This document shows positions 1 to 9,764 of a stretch of 64,000 bases of DNA, piece after piece. This DNA comes from Cunninghamia lanceolata (Eukaryota > Streptophyta > Pinopsida > Cupressales > Cupressaceae): NCBI GenBank assembly GCA_027924645.1, contig BSBN01000781.1, forward strand, positions 2,046,001 to 2,110,000, read 5' to 3'. Position 1 is the first letter of the stretch; every line of letters begins with the position of its first letter. The notes under the pieces were generated by a model, which was given only the letters and a program-made list of their open reading frames with translations, did no database searches and was not told where the DNA came from. Made by a program: the position numbers and the translations under genes.

Positions 1-5
1 CAGTA

Positions 6-1078
6 GTGGCTCAGGTCAAAAGAAATTATAATCTTAGGGGTAAAGCTCAGGTAAGCGACTCACACCGACCAGAGCATACTTTTGCGAGCCAGCCAGTGCA
101 TAGTCATGAAGGGACTGAACCACAAAAGAAACAATGGAGCAACAATAAGCAAAATTTTAAGCAAAAAATAGGTCATGATTCTCAAGGACCAAAAAAAAGA
201 ATCCCCCAAATTGAGGATCAGAACAAAGATTTTCTGATCAAAGATAACAGTCAGGGAGCCACAAAAATAAAAGCTGGATCATACCAAGATAAAAATAAGA
301 CCATGGACCAGGCCACAACTGTTATACAAAATTATGTTCCATTTGACATAACCCAGGTCTTGTCCTAGGTAAATGTTTTTGTTCCATTAATGGAGTTGAT
401 GAAAGTTGAAGAGTTCAAAAATAAAACATTATCCCTGATTTCAGGAATACCCTGTCAAGCTAATCAGAATATTGAGACTCAGGGTAAGAAACAAGTTTTA
501 TGTATTGAAGAAGATGAGATTCCTAAGGTATATCTAGGGATGACCATGACAAAGTACCCTTCACAGGTTGAACCATTTTATGTCTCCCTTGTCATAAATG
601 GGAAAGTGATTAAGAATTGTATGCTTGACTCAGGAGCGTCAACAAATATCATGCCTTTAGCTATCATGTGCAAGAAGCTGGGTTAAAGATAGATAAGGCA
701 TGTGGGAAATGTTATGCCATGGATGCTAGAGAAGTGCCTGTCATTAGAATTATGAAAGATGTAGACTTCAAACTGGCAGCATATCATGAAAAAATTTACA
801 AAATGAACATAACAATTGTTGATATCAAGCCACAATATGGCATGTTGTTTTCAAGAAGATGGGCAGTGTTGATTGGTGGAAGTATGCAATTAGACTTGTC
901 ATATGCTATGATCCCTATGAATGGTAAGGATGTCAAATTGATCAGAGAAGAAAGATCTTTAGAAATAGTTGAGAATCAAGAGTCAGAGGAGCATATTTGT
1001 TTTGTGGACACTGACTGTGAAAATTTTAGAGTTGTCTCAGACATTAAAGAAAGTGAAGGGAGAGATGTTTGCATTTAG
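6..1078 (+). pseudogene. G1 gag tail and aspartic protease, broken
   Basis: The first ~120 codons are a basic, Gln/Lys-rich stretch of the kind that links gag and protease. An in-frame TAG at 366-368 interrupts it. The protease active-site triad region LDSGASTNIMP is at about 624-656, with the Asp-Ser-Gly codons at 627-635. Near 686 the reading frame shifts: the continuation is in the frame starting near 668 and holds the downstream protease part, including YGMLFSRRWAVLIGG and MQLDLSYAMIPM, typical of plant Tat/Athila-like elements. It ends at TAG 1076-1078, after which the same frame runs into the RNase H-like domain. The protease would cut the Gag-Pol polyprotein. Breaks seen: one TAG and one frameshift. 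Family assignment rests on motif recognition. Confidence 0.85.
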
Positions 1079-1102
1079 GAGCTTGATCAACAGGGTCTTT
1101 GG

Positions 1103-1557
1103 ACCATGTACTTTGATGGAGCTTGTTCCAAGGAAGGCTCCGGTGCTGGAATTATATTTCTGTCTCCAACTGGTAAGTTTCTAAAATTTTCATTCTTGCT
1201 GAGGTTTACTTGTACAAATAATATTGCAGTGTATGAAGCTCTGTTATTAGGATTGAATGTAGCTTTGAAGCATGGAATCAAGATGCTCAAAGTATTTGGG
1301 GATTCAGAGTTAGTTGTTTCCCAAGTAAGAGATAAGTATGCATAAAAAATAAGAGATTAAAACAGTATAAGCATGCTGTTTGGGATACAATTGAATTGTT
1401 TGATGCTTTTTCAATAAACTGGATTGAGAGATCAAAAAATGTCAGGGCAAATTTTCTAGCTAATGTAGCCATAAGGCCAGATGATGTTACTCTGTCAGAT
1501 GTAACAAATGTTGAGGTCAAACTTAGACCTGCAGTGCTAGATAATGTATGCAGCTAG
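1103..1557 (+). pseudogene. G1 additional (archaeal-type) RNase H domain located before RT
   Basis: The translation has the RNase H pattern MYFDGACSKEGSGAGI (first catalytic Asp at about 1115-1117), a central YEALLLGLNVALKHGI with the Glu, and VFGDSELVVSQV with the second Asp. After 1345 the frame shifts by one base and the domain continues with a YKHAVWDTIELF-like helix and an ERSKNVRANFLANVA end, stopping at TAG 1555-1557. This archaeal/plant-type RNase H is known as an extra domain in Tat elements. Its job would be RNA removal during reverse transcription, alongside the gypsy-type RNase H further downstream. Its place between protease and RT is directly visible here. One frameshift and the TAG at 1076-1078 just before it make it non-functional as it stands. 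Confidence 0.82.
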
Positions 1558-2940
1558 CAAGTGTTTGATGACGATAAGGATTTGCTAAGATTTCTACATT
1601 GCATTGATGAATATGAGAACCAAGAAATCAATTTTCAGAACTTTGTAGAGGTTGTAGATGGAAAAGGAACTCTCTTAGGGAAGGAGGTAATTCAACTCAA
1701 GACAAATAAAATCCCTAGAGGGCTGGTCGCTTTAGAGAGAGCATTTGACAATAGGGACCAATTTGTCACAAAGGTATCCCCATCAAACAAGAATGATTTA
1801 GAAGAGATAAACTTGGGGACATCTCAGGCCCCCAAGAAGGTATATATTAGCAAGTAGCTCAAGCCACATATCAGGACTATACTGATTGCACTACTGAGAA
1901 AATATAAGCATGTCTTTGCCTGGTCATATGAGGACCTGAAAGCTTATAGAGAGGATTTATTCTAGCATGAAATCCCTTTGAAGCCTGAAGCTAAACCATT
2001 TAGACAAAAATAGAGACCTATCAACCGAACCTTAGCTCCAAAAATGCAAGAAGAGCTTATAAAGCTTAGGGAAGCTGGAATAATTATGCCCATCAAACAC
2101 TCAACTTGGGTGTCTAACCTTGTCCCTGTTAGAAAGAAAAATGGTGACATAAGACTGTGTGTGGATTTTAGAAATCTAAATGTATCTTCTTTGAAGGACA
2201 ATTATCCATTGCCAAACATGGAGGCCATGTTGTAGAAGGTGACTGGCTGTGAACTTTTATCTATGATAGATGGATTTTCAGGATACAATCAAGTGAAAGT
2301 AAAAAATTTAGAACAGTTCAAAACTGGCTTCACCACTCCATGGGGAAGCTATGTATATGTGAGAAGGCCATTTAGACTGACAAATGCAAGTGCTACATTT
2401 CGGAGGGCTATGGATATTGCTTTTGAGAGATTAATTGATTCAATCCTAGTTGTATATCAGGATGACTTGACAACTTATTCAAAAAAGGAAGAGCAACACT
2501 ATATGCACTTGGAGTAGATTTTTATTAGAGCATTGGAATATGGCATCTCACTCAACCCAAAGACATATGCCTTTGGGGTAGTGGAAGGAAAATTACTTGG
2601 GCACATTGTTTCCAAGGATGGAGTTAGGATTGATCCTGAAAGAGTGGCTGCAATTGACAAAATCCAGATCCCTAAAATAGTGAAAGGTGTTCAGTCCTTC
2701 TTTGGACAAATTAATTTTGTTAGAAGATTTGTGCCTAATTTTACAAAGACCACAAAAGATATCTCTAAGATGTTGAAGAAAGGTGCAACTGTCACATGGG
2801 AAGATGAAGCAACTAAATCATTTCAGAACATAAAAGAGGCAATAAAGATGGCTCCTATGCTAAAGTCTCCTGATTTTTCTAAGCCATTTCAACTATTCTC
2901 ATTTGCTTCTTTCCATACTATTGCCGCATGTTTATTGTAG
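1558..2940 (+). pseudogene. G1 reverse transcriptase, broken
   Basis: One frame (starting 1558) carries the whole RT. The N-terminal part has the YKHVFAWSYEDLKAY block (about 1900-1950). The core has RLCVDFRNLN (about 2150-2185), LSMIDGFSGYNQVKV (about 2257-2300), the FRLTNASATFRRAMD block and the YxDD box read as VYQDD at about 2452-2466. The thumb/connection part runs on as YGISLNPKTYAFGV and KLLGHIVSKDGVRIDPERV. In-frame stops are at 1855, 1963, 2011, 2233, 2515 and 2938, every one a TAG. Several sit where the family usually has Gln (for example LQK at 2233). RT would copy the element RNA into cDNA in virus-like particles. No frameshift was seen inside this block. Confidence 0.92.
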
Positions 2941-3471
2941 AAAAATGCAAAAGGTTTTGAACAACTTGTAGCTTTCTTTAGCAGGTCATTGCAAGCTGCT
3001 GAGTTGAAGTATGACATCATAGAGAAATAGGCATATGCACCAGTTAGAGAAGTCAAGAGCTTCAGGCCATATTTGGTAGGCTCTCAAATAGTTACATATG
3101 TGCCTCATGCAGCAATCAAAGATATTTTTACTCAATACGAGGTAACTGGAAGAAGATGCAGATGGATAACTAAATTGCAAGAGTTCAATATTGAAATACA
3201 GATCACAAAATTGGTAAGAGGACAAGGTTTAGCAAAACTAATGACACACTCAAATCTAGAGGCATGCCAAGTGAATGTAGTGCATAATGAAGTTGTAAAT
3301 ATGTCAGAATCTGAGTGGTATAAGGACATAGTACATTATTTGCAGAATTTGAACTATCCTTCCCATCTTAGTGATAATTAGAAGAGGACTTTAAAGCTAC
3401 ATGCTATTAAATACATCATTGTTCAAGGAGAGCTGTGTTGGAAAAATCTTGATGGTGTATTACTCAGATGT
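2827..3471 (+). pseudogene. G1 gypsy-type RNase H and connection, broken
   Basis: The block FQLFSFASFHTIAACLL followed by FFSRSLQAAELKYDIIEK is the standard RNase H that follows RT in Ty3/gypsy elements. The family normally has Asp where this copy reads Phe (ASFH), so the first catalytic residue appears lost. Stops are at 2938, 3028 and 3379, all TAG; the one at 3028 lies in EK-stop-AYA, where Gln is usual. Further on, the segment ending TKLQEFNIEIQITKLVRGQG is the C-terminal end of this domain, and a linker leads to integrase. With the upstream archaeal-type domain this makes a dual-RNase H element. Confidence 0.82.
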
Positions 3472-4572
3472 GTGAATGAGGATCAGGCTAAGGATATTTT
3501 AAGTGACATGCACGACGGGGTGTGTGGTGGACATTATACTGCCCATACAACAGCCCACAAAATTCTCAGAGCTGGCTACTGGTGGCCAACTCTCTTCTTA
3601 GATGCACAGAGAATGGTAAGAAAATGTGATCCTTGCCAGAGGTTTTTAGGAAAGCTAAAATATGAAGGTGTATTGCCCCTTAGGACTATAACTGTAGAAG
3701 TTCCATTTCAGCAATGGGGAATTGATTTTATAGGGGAAATTTCAAAAAAATCAAGTGGAGGACACAGTTGGATTTTAGTTGCTACTGATTACTTCACTAA
3801 ATGGATTGAGGCCATTCCAACTAAAAAAGCTACAAGAAAAGTGGTGATAGATTTTATTCTGAAAAATATTATTATCAGATTTGGAGTACCAGCGAAATTG
3901 GTCATAAATAATGCAATATGCTTCAGGTCTGGTGAGTTTATTGATTTTTGCAGCAATTACAGAATTGATTTGTCTCATACATCACCATATCATCCACAAT
4001 GGAATGGTCAGGCAGAGTCAAGCAACAAGAGTCTCATGAAAATCATCAAAAGGATGATAGATAAAAACAAGAGGTCTTGGGATTCAAAGCTAAAGTTGGC
4101 ATTATGGGCTGATAGGATGACAGTAAAAGGAGCAATTGGAAGGTCACCTTTTGAATTAGTAAATGGTGCGGTAGCTAGGTTACCTGTGAACAACCTCCTA
4201 CCGGTTTATAAGTTCATCCAAGGGAATGAGGAGGAGATTGAGGACTTAATGACTAGAAGAATAAATCAGCTAGTTGCACTAGATGAAATGAGAAGGGAGG
4301 CACAGGAAACAAACATCAAGAGACAACAAAAGGTGAAATATTTGTTTGATAAAAGGGCTACAGAGAGAAGGTTTCAAATAGGTGATCTAGTCCTTATGTG
4401 GAATACAAAGAGCCAGGATAAGGGTAAACACCGTAAGTTTGAGCCCTTATGGATGGGCCTGTACCAAATTTGCAACACTCATGGAGAAGATTCCTATTTT
4501 CTCTGGGCCCTAAGTGGTGAACTACTGGAATTGCCTGTGCACGGGCAGTTCCTTAAAGATTTTTTCTCATAG
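3472..4572 (+). pseudogene. G1 integrase, open but with a mutated catalytic residue
   Basis: A 366-codon open stretch holds a complete integrase without internal stops. The N-terminal zinc motif is visible as GGHYTAHTTAH followed by CDPCQRF. The core begins with WGIDFIGEIS and ILVATDYFTKWIEA (first Asp). The second catalytic position reads VINNAICF where the family has an SDN-type motif, so Asp is replaced by Asn at about 3907-3909. The third, Glu, is present in NGQAESSNKSL. The C-terminal part (about 4370-4560) has GDLVLMW and a basic tail, and ends at TAG 4570-4572. I see no chromodomain. The enzyme would insert the cDNA into the genome. The Asp to Asn change predicts loss of activity. Confidence 0.9.
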
Positions 4573-5845
4573 ATGAATGCTTTTTGTGCACACTATAAAC
4601 TAGATGTAAATGTTTGTACATGCCTTGTATAGTCAATTGTGTTTTGAGTTTTGTGTTTTGTCTAGTCTGCCCCAGAGTAGTTTAGTTCTCGTTGTAGTCT
4701 TGCATCTACACATCCCCAGTCGGAGCCACTGGTGGTGTTCACCTAGAATTACGATTCTAAATTTGAGTCTGTTGGTTCCTGCGTTTACTCCTTCAAACCC
4801 CTAGTGCCTTAGTTTGAATTGTTCCTCGACCTACATGCGGTGTTTTACTACTTTTTCCTGTCGCACTTGAGAAAAATGTCAAGTTTCTGTATATGTAAAA
4901 GTAAATGTATGTTGGCAGGCTTAAAAAATCTCAATCGGCTTCCAAAGATGGTAAATTTTTTGAGTTATATGCATTCTTTATGCATATCGGGTTGCATATA
5001 CAAAAGGGGAATCTTTTGCAGATTTCTAGGAATATTCTGTAGTTGTATGCATTTCCAAATGCATATCAGGTTCAAAAGAATGCATGTACATTGGGGGAAT
5101 CTTCTGCAAGATTCTGGGGATATTCCCTGATTGTATATCGGTTTGCTTGCATAATTGTATTGTATGTTTAAACATGCAACTACTATATACAAGAGGAAAG
5201 ATGCAAGGCCTGACATACATTTGCTACAGTGTTGGGTATACAAGTGAAAAATGTGCAATGGCGGAATATACATTGAAGATTCCTTGAAGATGCTGCCGTT
5301 GTATCGAGCAGGTGAGTTGTATATTTATTTTGTTGTATGTTCGACATACAACGCTAAGGATGCATTGCAGACTTCAAAAGGGATTCAAATCAGGCTATGA
5401 GTAGTAGTGGCGTCCGCGGCTTGTACATTTCATTTGTATATGCGATGTGCAAAGGAGAGAGAAAATAGGTCGGGCCCACCAGTTGTATACAATGGCAGTT
5501 GTATGTATGCCGACATACATTCAAAACATACAACTGAAAAGATATATTCCAGACCTGAATAAGATTTCAAGATGCTTCATACAAGTTTGGGGTCCACAGC
5601 ATGTATATTGGGCATTTGTACGTGCCGATATACATTGTAATGATACAAATAGAGGATACAAGCCAGATTTCACAGCAATTTCAACATGCTTTATGAAAAT
5701 TTGAAATCTGCACTTGTATGTATGAGGTGAATGTATATGCTGATATACATTGCGACAAGTGCAATGAAACATATGCATTTCGGACCTGATGGGGAAATCA
5801 AATGCGGCAGGTAAGTGTTTGAGGTCCGGCTTGTATATCAGACAT

Positions 5846-5875
5846 TTGTATATGCATATGTTTATGCATATACAA
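5846..5875. repeat. Perfect 13-bp inverted repeat in G1 LTR
   Basis: TTGTATATGCATA (5846-5858) and TATGCATATACAA (5863-5875) are exact reverse complements with the 4-base loop TGTT. Related hairpins sit at the equivalent place in the TRG LTRs (18607-18636 and 23176-23205; 11-bp arms, 8-base loop). It could form a DNA cruciform or an RNA stem-loop; a regulatory role is only inferred from its conservation in two element families. Confidence 0.8.
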
Positions 5876-5928
5876 GGGCGAAAAGGGCAAAATAAGCATT
5901 GGAAAGGTCAGCGATAGAGGAGCGAAGT

Positions 5929-5940
5929 GCCTACGTGGCA
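5929..5940 (+). promoter_or_regulatory. Conserved ACGTGGC motif in G1 LTR
   Basis: GCCTACGTGGCA contains ACGTGGC, the core bound by plant bZIP factors (G-box/ABRE type, established knowledge). The same 12-mer is at 18743-18754 in the TRG 5' LTR. In the TRG 3' LTR it reads GCCTACATGGCA (23311-23322), a CpG-to-CpA change. It lies after the hairpin and before the TATA region in both families, so it is a candidate upstream promoter element; binding is not shown. Confidence 0.5.
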
Positions 5941-6362
5941 CATTTTCATTGGTTCTTGACTTTTCAGCGTATCTTGAGCCGTAGATCTCATGTGATAGGA
6001 GATGATCGATGGACATGTTTTGAACCCGCACCGAAGGTTTTTTCCTATGTATTTGCAATCATTTTTTAGCAGGAAAACAACTGATGCATCCGCTGCTACA
6101 TTTCAAAGGGGCCTATGGGTAGGTGAGGCAATAATGGCAGATTTGCAGAGGATGATCGATGGAGTTGACATTAGGGGAAATTTACATAAAAAATGGGCCT
6201 CCTAAGAATGACATCATCAACTTTTTGAGTTATCAAAAATCAACTAAAAGATGACATCAACTTTTACAGTGACATCATCCAAAATAAAAATAAAATTATT
6301 TATTTTATAAAATAAAACTTTCTAAAATCCTATGAATTAACTCACGATAGTTAATTTAACTC

Positions 6363-6644
6363 TACATATCCTATTCTATCTCATTCATCTTTCTAAATAT
6401 AAAATATTCTTTTTGTTTTTTATATTTATATTCTTAAGTTCTATTATATAAATTATTACATATCCTATTCTATCTCATTCATCTTTCTAAATATAAAATA
6501 TTCTTTTTGTTTTTCAGATTTATATTCTTAAGTTCTATTATAGAAATTATTACATATCATATTTTATCTCATTCATCTTTCTAAATATAAAATATTCTTT
6601 TTATTTTTTAGATTTGTATTCTTAAGTTCTATTATTAAAATTAT
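6363..6644. repeat. Three tandem copies of a 94-bp AT-rich unit
   Basis: Units start with TACATATC at 6363, 6457 and 6551, exactly 94 bases apart. Each contains CTCATTCATCTTTCTAAA and ends near TTCTTAAGTTCTATTAT. The array lies inside the TIR element, near its left end. Copies differ by a few substitutions, so the expansion is fairly recent relative to the other decay. Confidence 0.85.
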
Positions 6645-7334
6645 TATGTTTTTTAAAAAATATTTTCATTCTTAAAACAAAAAATATATAAAAAACATTT
6701 CAAATATATTTCAAAAAATCTTTTCTTACAAATATTTTTTTATTCTTTAATAACATTAAAAATCATAAAAATTAAATAAATTTAAAACAGTATTGAATCA
6801 TAATAAAAAAATATGTAGTTAAGAAAGTTGTTAAGAATTAAAATTCTAAATAGTATCAATAAAATATCTTTACTATATAACAAGTTGTTCATAATTTTAA
6901 GGCAATTGATTAAAATAGAAACTAAAAAAGCTAAAATAAAAACTAAAAAAGGAAGGATAAAGATGAGATAAAAGAAAGATTAAAACAGAACAAACATTTA
7001 AAGCTAAAAAATCTTAAAAATAATAAATCCCAATTTATTAATGAGTTTATTAAAAAATCATATTTGAAAGACAAATGTTACAACATTTTTTATTTAAAAT
7101 TTTAATTATATAAACATATATAAAATAGTAAATTTAAATATATAAAATTATATTTATAGTATAAAATTATACATGTTTCAAATATATAAAAATTAATAAT
7201 TAAATCTGTAAAATGATAGATCTAATTACTAGATAAATATTTTAATTTCTTCCCACTTTTCCCTCCAAAATTATTCTTAAAATAAGAAAAAGAAATAATA
7301 TTATATTGAAAAAGAAAAATTAAAAAATAACAAA

Positions 7335-7620
7335 TACTCATAAAAAAGCTATTTTTTGAAAGAAAAATAAAAGGCTAAAAATACTAAAGAGAAATATTTA
7401 AAAATTATTTTGTGAAAGAAAAATAAAAAACTAAGAAATACTCAAGAGAAAAATATTTAAAAGTTATTTTGTGAAAAAAAATTTTAAAACTAATAAATAC
7501 TCATTAAAAAATAATTTTGTGAAAGAAAATTAAAACACTAAGAAATACTAAAGAGAAAAATATTTAAAAGTTATTTTGTGAAAAAAAAGGTAAGAAATAC
7601 TAAAAAGAAAAACATTTATA
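7335..7620. repeat. Degenerate ~60-bp tandem repeat
   Basis: The words TTATTTTGTGAAA, AAACTAAGAAATACT and AGAGAAAAATATTTAAAAG recur four to five times in the same order at about 60-base spacing. It is part of the right half of the TIR element. No coding potential is seen. Confidence 0.65.
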
Positions 7621-8141
7621 TTTATATTTTAAAATAAAAATAAAAATCTACTATAATTAAAGCATGAAGTTTAAATAATGAAGTGTTTTTTTAAAATTTA
7701 GAAAGTTTTGCTTTTAGAAACATACGTTTAAAATAAAAGATTTTTTAAAGAGAAGATAAAACAAAAAAGGAAATAATATAAAAAGAAAAGTGAACTTGAG
7801 TTCTTAAAACATTTATAATAGAAATGTGTGACTCCCTTAACTCATGTAGTTAACTATTTTTTATTTATTTATAATTAAGTAATTTATATTATTTGAGATA
7901 TGTTTTGTTTTTTAAGAGTTTCTTAGGAGGCCCATTTTATATGCAAATTTTCCCTAATGCAGGTCAACCACCCGATTGATGAAGGAAATCCCTGGGCGGT
8001 GGTGTAGATCATGATTCCATCTGCTCATTCCTCTTTGTCTCTCCACAGCATTGAATATTTCTGAGCACCATTCCTCATGCATTGAATCTGGCAGATTTTT
8101 GATTTGCCTTGTAATTAATTTTGTTGGGTACATAGTCTTGA

Positions 8142-8148
8142 TATATAA
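8142..8148 (+). promoter_or_regulatory. TATA box of G1 LTR
   Basis: TATATAA lies in the block AGTCTTG...AAGCCAAACTGTGTTACTC, which is conserved with TRG, where the same place reads TATAAAAG (19151-19158 and 23719-23726). By LTR logic transcription would start roughly 25-35 bases downstream. The call rests on sequence and conservation only. Confidence 0.55.
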
Positions 8149-9082
8149 GCCAAACTGTGTTACTCATTGTTGTTGTTGAAAACTGGACAAAATTTTGGTG
8201 TTGTGATAAGATACAACTTCATTGGTGGCCCTGTTCTGGATGTCTTGTGAGTTTATGAGTCTCATGTTGTATGTTTCATGCATAAATCTACTGATATCAT
8301 GCTGATTTAAATGAGTAATGCTATATTGCATGTGTTCTGTTATCTATCTCCAAATTGTGTGTGTTCTTATGAATCTAAGCATTTAAGGGGTGTTTATGAT
8401 TCTAGAATATAGGTTTGTTGTGTTGAATGCTTGATTTCTTACTTCTGCTCAACGAGTAGATTAAACGTTTCAGATCAAGTGTTGGGAAGAAGACATTGCA
8501 ATAGGGATATCAGTAAGTAGAGATAACAGGATACTCTATTTTGGAAAGTATCTGTAAGGCAGATAATAAAAATCCCCTTGATATCCAATCTTTGGTATAT
8601 GTTCATGCTGGCCATTCACATGTGTATGTCTATTGACTACGAGCCCTGGATAGGCACCGATCCACTCTTGTATCTTGGTTGCAACCCAAAGTCTCAGTTT
8701 TGCATCCAAACATAAAATCAAACTTAAACTTTAAATCAAACCATTAGGACTTTAGAAGTAGTTTTAGGACCAAAATCCTCTGTCTCACAGCTGAATATAG
8801 GCCCAAAGCTAGCCCCTTTGCACTTATTCCACAGTTTTGGTCTAGATAAAGGAGGATTTATCTGCTTTGTATCAACATCCAAGTAAGTTCATGTGCATAT
8901 GTCATAGATGTTGAGTAGGGAATACTCCCCTTGGTTCTACAGAGCCTAAAGAAGAAGAGGAGATATTTATAGAGTCTATCTCCTGTACTGTTGGCCCCTG
9001 GCCCGGTAATCATGTTGATCAATGATGGCTACCTTGTAGGGATAACTGGGAATAAGTATCTAGTCTGGGAAAAAAACCAACA

Positions 9083-9707
9083 CTTTGAATGCAGATTTAG
9101 TCTTGGGGGCATCTCCAAACTCGGTCAATTCAAATGCAATGAATTTACCAACCAATTGATCTCTTGTGACACCTGAATGGGCTCTGAATTCTTTGATGGC
9201 AGCAACCTTGTATTTATAAGAAGTAGGAAGGGATATGAGAACTTTGCCAACAATCTCATCTTCATCCAAGACTCCACAGGCACATCTAATGCCACAAACA
9301 AGCTCATTTACTCTTGGCATGAATGTAGTGATATTTTCATCTTCTCTCATCTTCAGATTTTCAAATTTTCCTTTCAGACTCTGTAGCTTTGCACATTTAA
9401 CATACTTGTCTCCTTCGTGCAGAAGTTCCAGTTTTTCCCAAATTACAAAAGAAGTTTGTAGGTCAACAACATTTGTCAGTTCTAAATCAGATAAGGCACT
9501 TAGAAGAGTTTCTTTAGTCTATAGATTATTTTCAGCATCTGTGATTTCATTTACAGTTTTCAAGCCATTTTGTAGAGGAGTATACTTTGTTGAAGCCATG
9601 GTCCAGTACTGCATTCCCATACATTGCAAGTGACATTGCATGCGACTTTTCCAAAGAGTAAAATTGGTTCCATCAAACTTTAGACTATCCTTCATGTAGG
9701 ATGACAT
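9083..9707 (-). pseudogene. Copia-1 gag, N-terminal part, truncated by G1
   Basis: The start ATG is at 9707 (minus), reading MSSYMKDSLKFDGTNFTLWK, the usual beginning of plant copia Gag (DUF4219/UBN2-type). CMGMQYW and the block NELVCGIRC follow. A single in-frame TAG lies at 9517-9519, where the sister copies read a sense codon. The frame otherwise stays open to 9083, at a GDAPKTKSAFK segment, where G1 interrupts it. Gag forms the virus-like particle. The equivalent full copies are at 36890 and 42806. The zinc knuckle, protease and pol of this copy are not in the window. Confidence 0.88.
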
Positions 9708-9750
9708 CCTGGATCTCCTCAAGTGGTTAAGCTCTTTTAAGAGGAACTTA

Positions 9751-9762
9751 GCTCTGATACCA
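9751..9762 (-). other. Copia-1 primer-binding site
   Basis: The minus strand reads TGGTATCAGAGC, complementary to the 3' end of initiator Met tRNA, two bases after the LTR end (9765). This is the standard minus-strand primer site of plant copia elements. Confidence 0.9.
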
Positions 9763-9764
9763 AT

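Larger units (their letters stand above)
6169..7959. mobile_element. TIR DNA element inside G1 LTR, non-autonomous
   Basis: The ends are 40-bp inverted repeats, CATTAGGGG... at 6169-6208 and ...CCCTAATG at 7920-7959, with only 3 mismatches; both include ATGGGCCTCCTAAGAA. The interior is very AT-rich and shows no transposase. Near the left end GACATCATC-like words occur three times (6209-6275). The target duplication cannot be fixed, because the bases around the ends (CA or AT) are themselves part of the inverted repeat. The uninterrupted LTR can be seen by comparison with TRG at about 18960-18985, which supports a clean insertion. The superfamily is not assigned. Confidence 0.8.
1..9082 (+). 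mobile_element. G1: Ty3/gypsy Tat-like LTR retrotransposon, 3' part
   Basis: The window begins inside this element, so its 5' LTR, primer site and most of gag are not visible. What can be read is gag tail/protease, an archaeal-type RNase H, reverse transcriptase, a second RNase H, integrase and the 3' LTR. The protease-to-RT protein style and the extra RNase H are those of the Tat group of plant Ty3/gypsy elements. The 3' LTR ends in CCAACA at 9082 and the next five bases are CTTTG, the expected right copy of the target duplication; the left copy is outside the window. The flanking DNA resumes inside the gag gene of a minus-strand copia element, which shows that G1 inserted there. The coding region has 11 internal stops and two frameshifts, so it is not autonomous now. 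Confidence 0.9.
4736..9082 (+). repeat. G1 3' LTR (split by a TIR element)
   Basis: The right end is clear: ...CCAACA at 9082, then copia gag sequence. The left end is best placed at TGTTCACCTA (4736), which aligns with the TGTTAGTACCTA start of the TRG 3' LTR and has a similar CCCCAG...GAGC stretch just before it; TGTTGGTTCCT at 4770 is a second possibility. Removing the TIR insertion leaves about 2.55 kb, close to the 2.44-2.46 kb TRG LTRs. Shared blocks with those LTRs include the TGTATATGCA-rich part (4880-5880), GCCTACGTGGCA at 5929-5940 and the TATA region near 8142. The 163 bases between the pol stop (4572) and 4736 hold no gene and no obvious polypurine tract. Confidence 0.8.

Noticed and set aside
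1..4572. Recoding of TAG as a sense codon or programmed readthrough as the cause of the all-TAG pattern
   Set aside because: Eleven sites are far too many for readthrough, neighbouring elements use TAA and TGA as well, and CAG to TAG mutation explains the data more simply.
4770..4790. TGTTGGTTCCT at 4770 as the G1 3' LTR start
   Set aside because: It resembles the TRG 5' LTR start, but 4736 also matches the bases before the TRG 3' LTR; 4736 is preferred and 4770 kept as an alternative.
4880..5880. Regular recurrence of TGTATATGCA-type words, CRISPR-like at first sight
   Set aside because: Spacing is irregular, words are short and palindromic, there are no unique equal-length spacers, and the region is the U3 part of an LTR in a plant genome.
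4610..6205. Short ORFs downstream of G1 integrase (for example 4819, 5447, 6002)
   Set aside because: They lie in the G1 LTR, are not conserved in the matching TRG LTRs and have no recognisable motif.
8536..8721. A 61-codon minus-strand ORF
   Set aside because: It lies in the conserved R/U5 part of the G1 LTR; similar chance ORFs occur at the matching place in TRG (19510-19746, 24078-24410) but differ in sequence and length.
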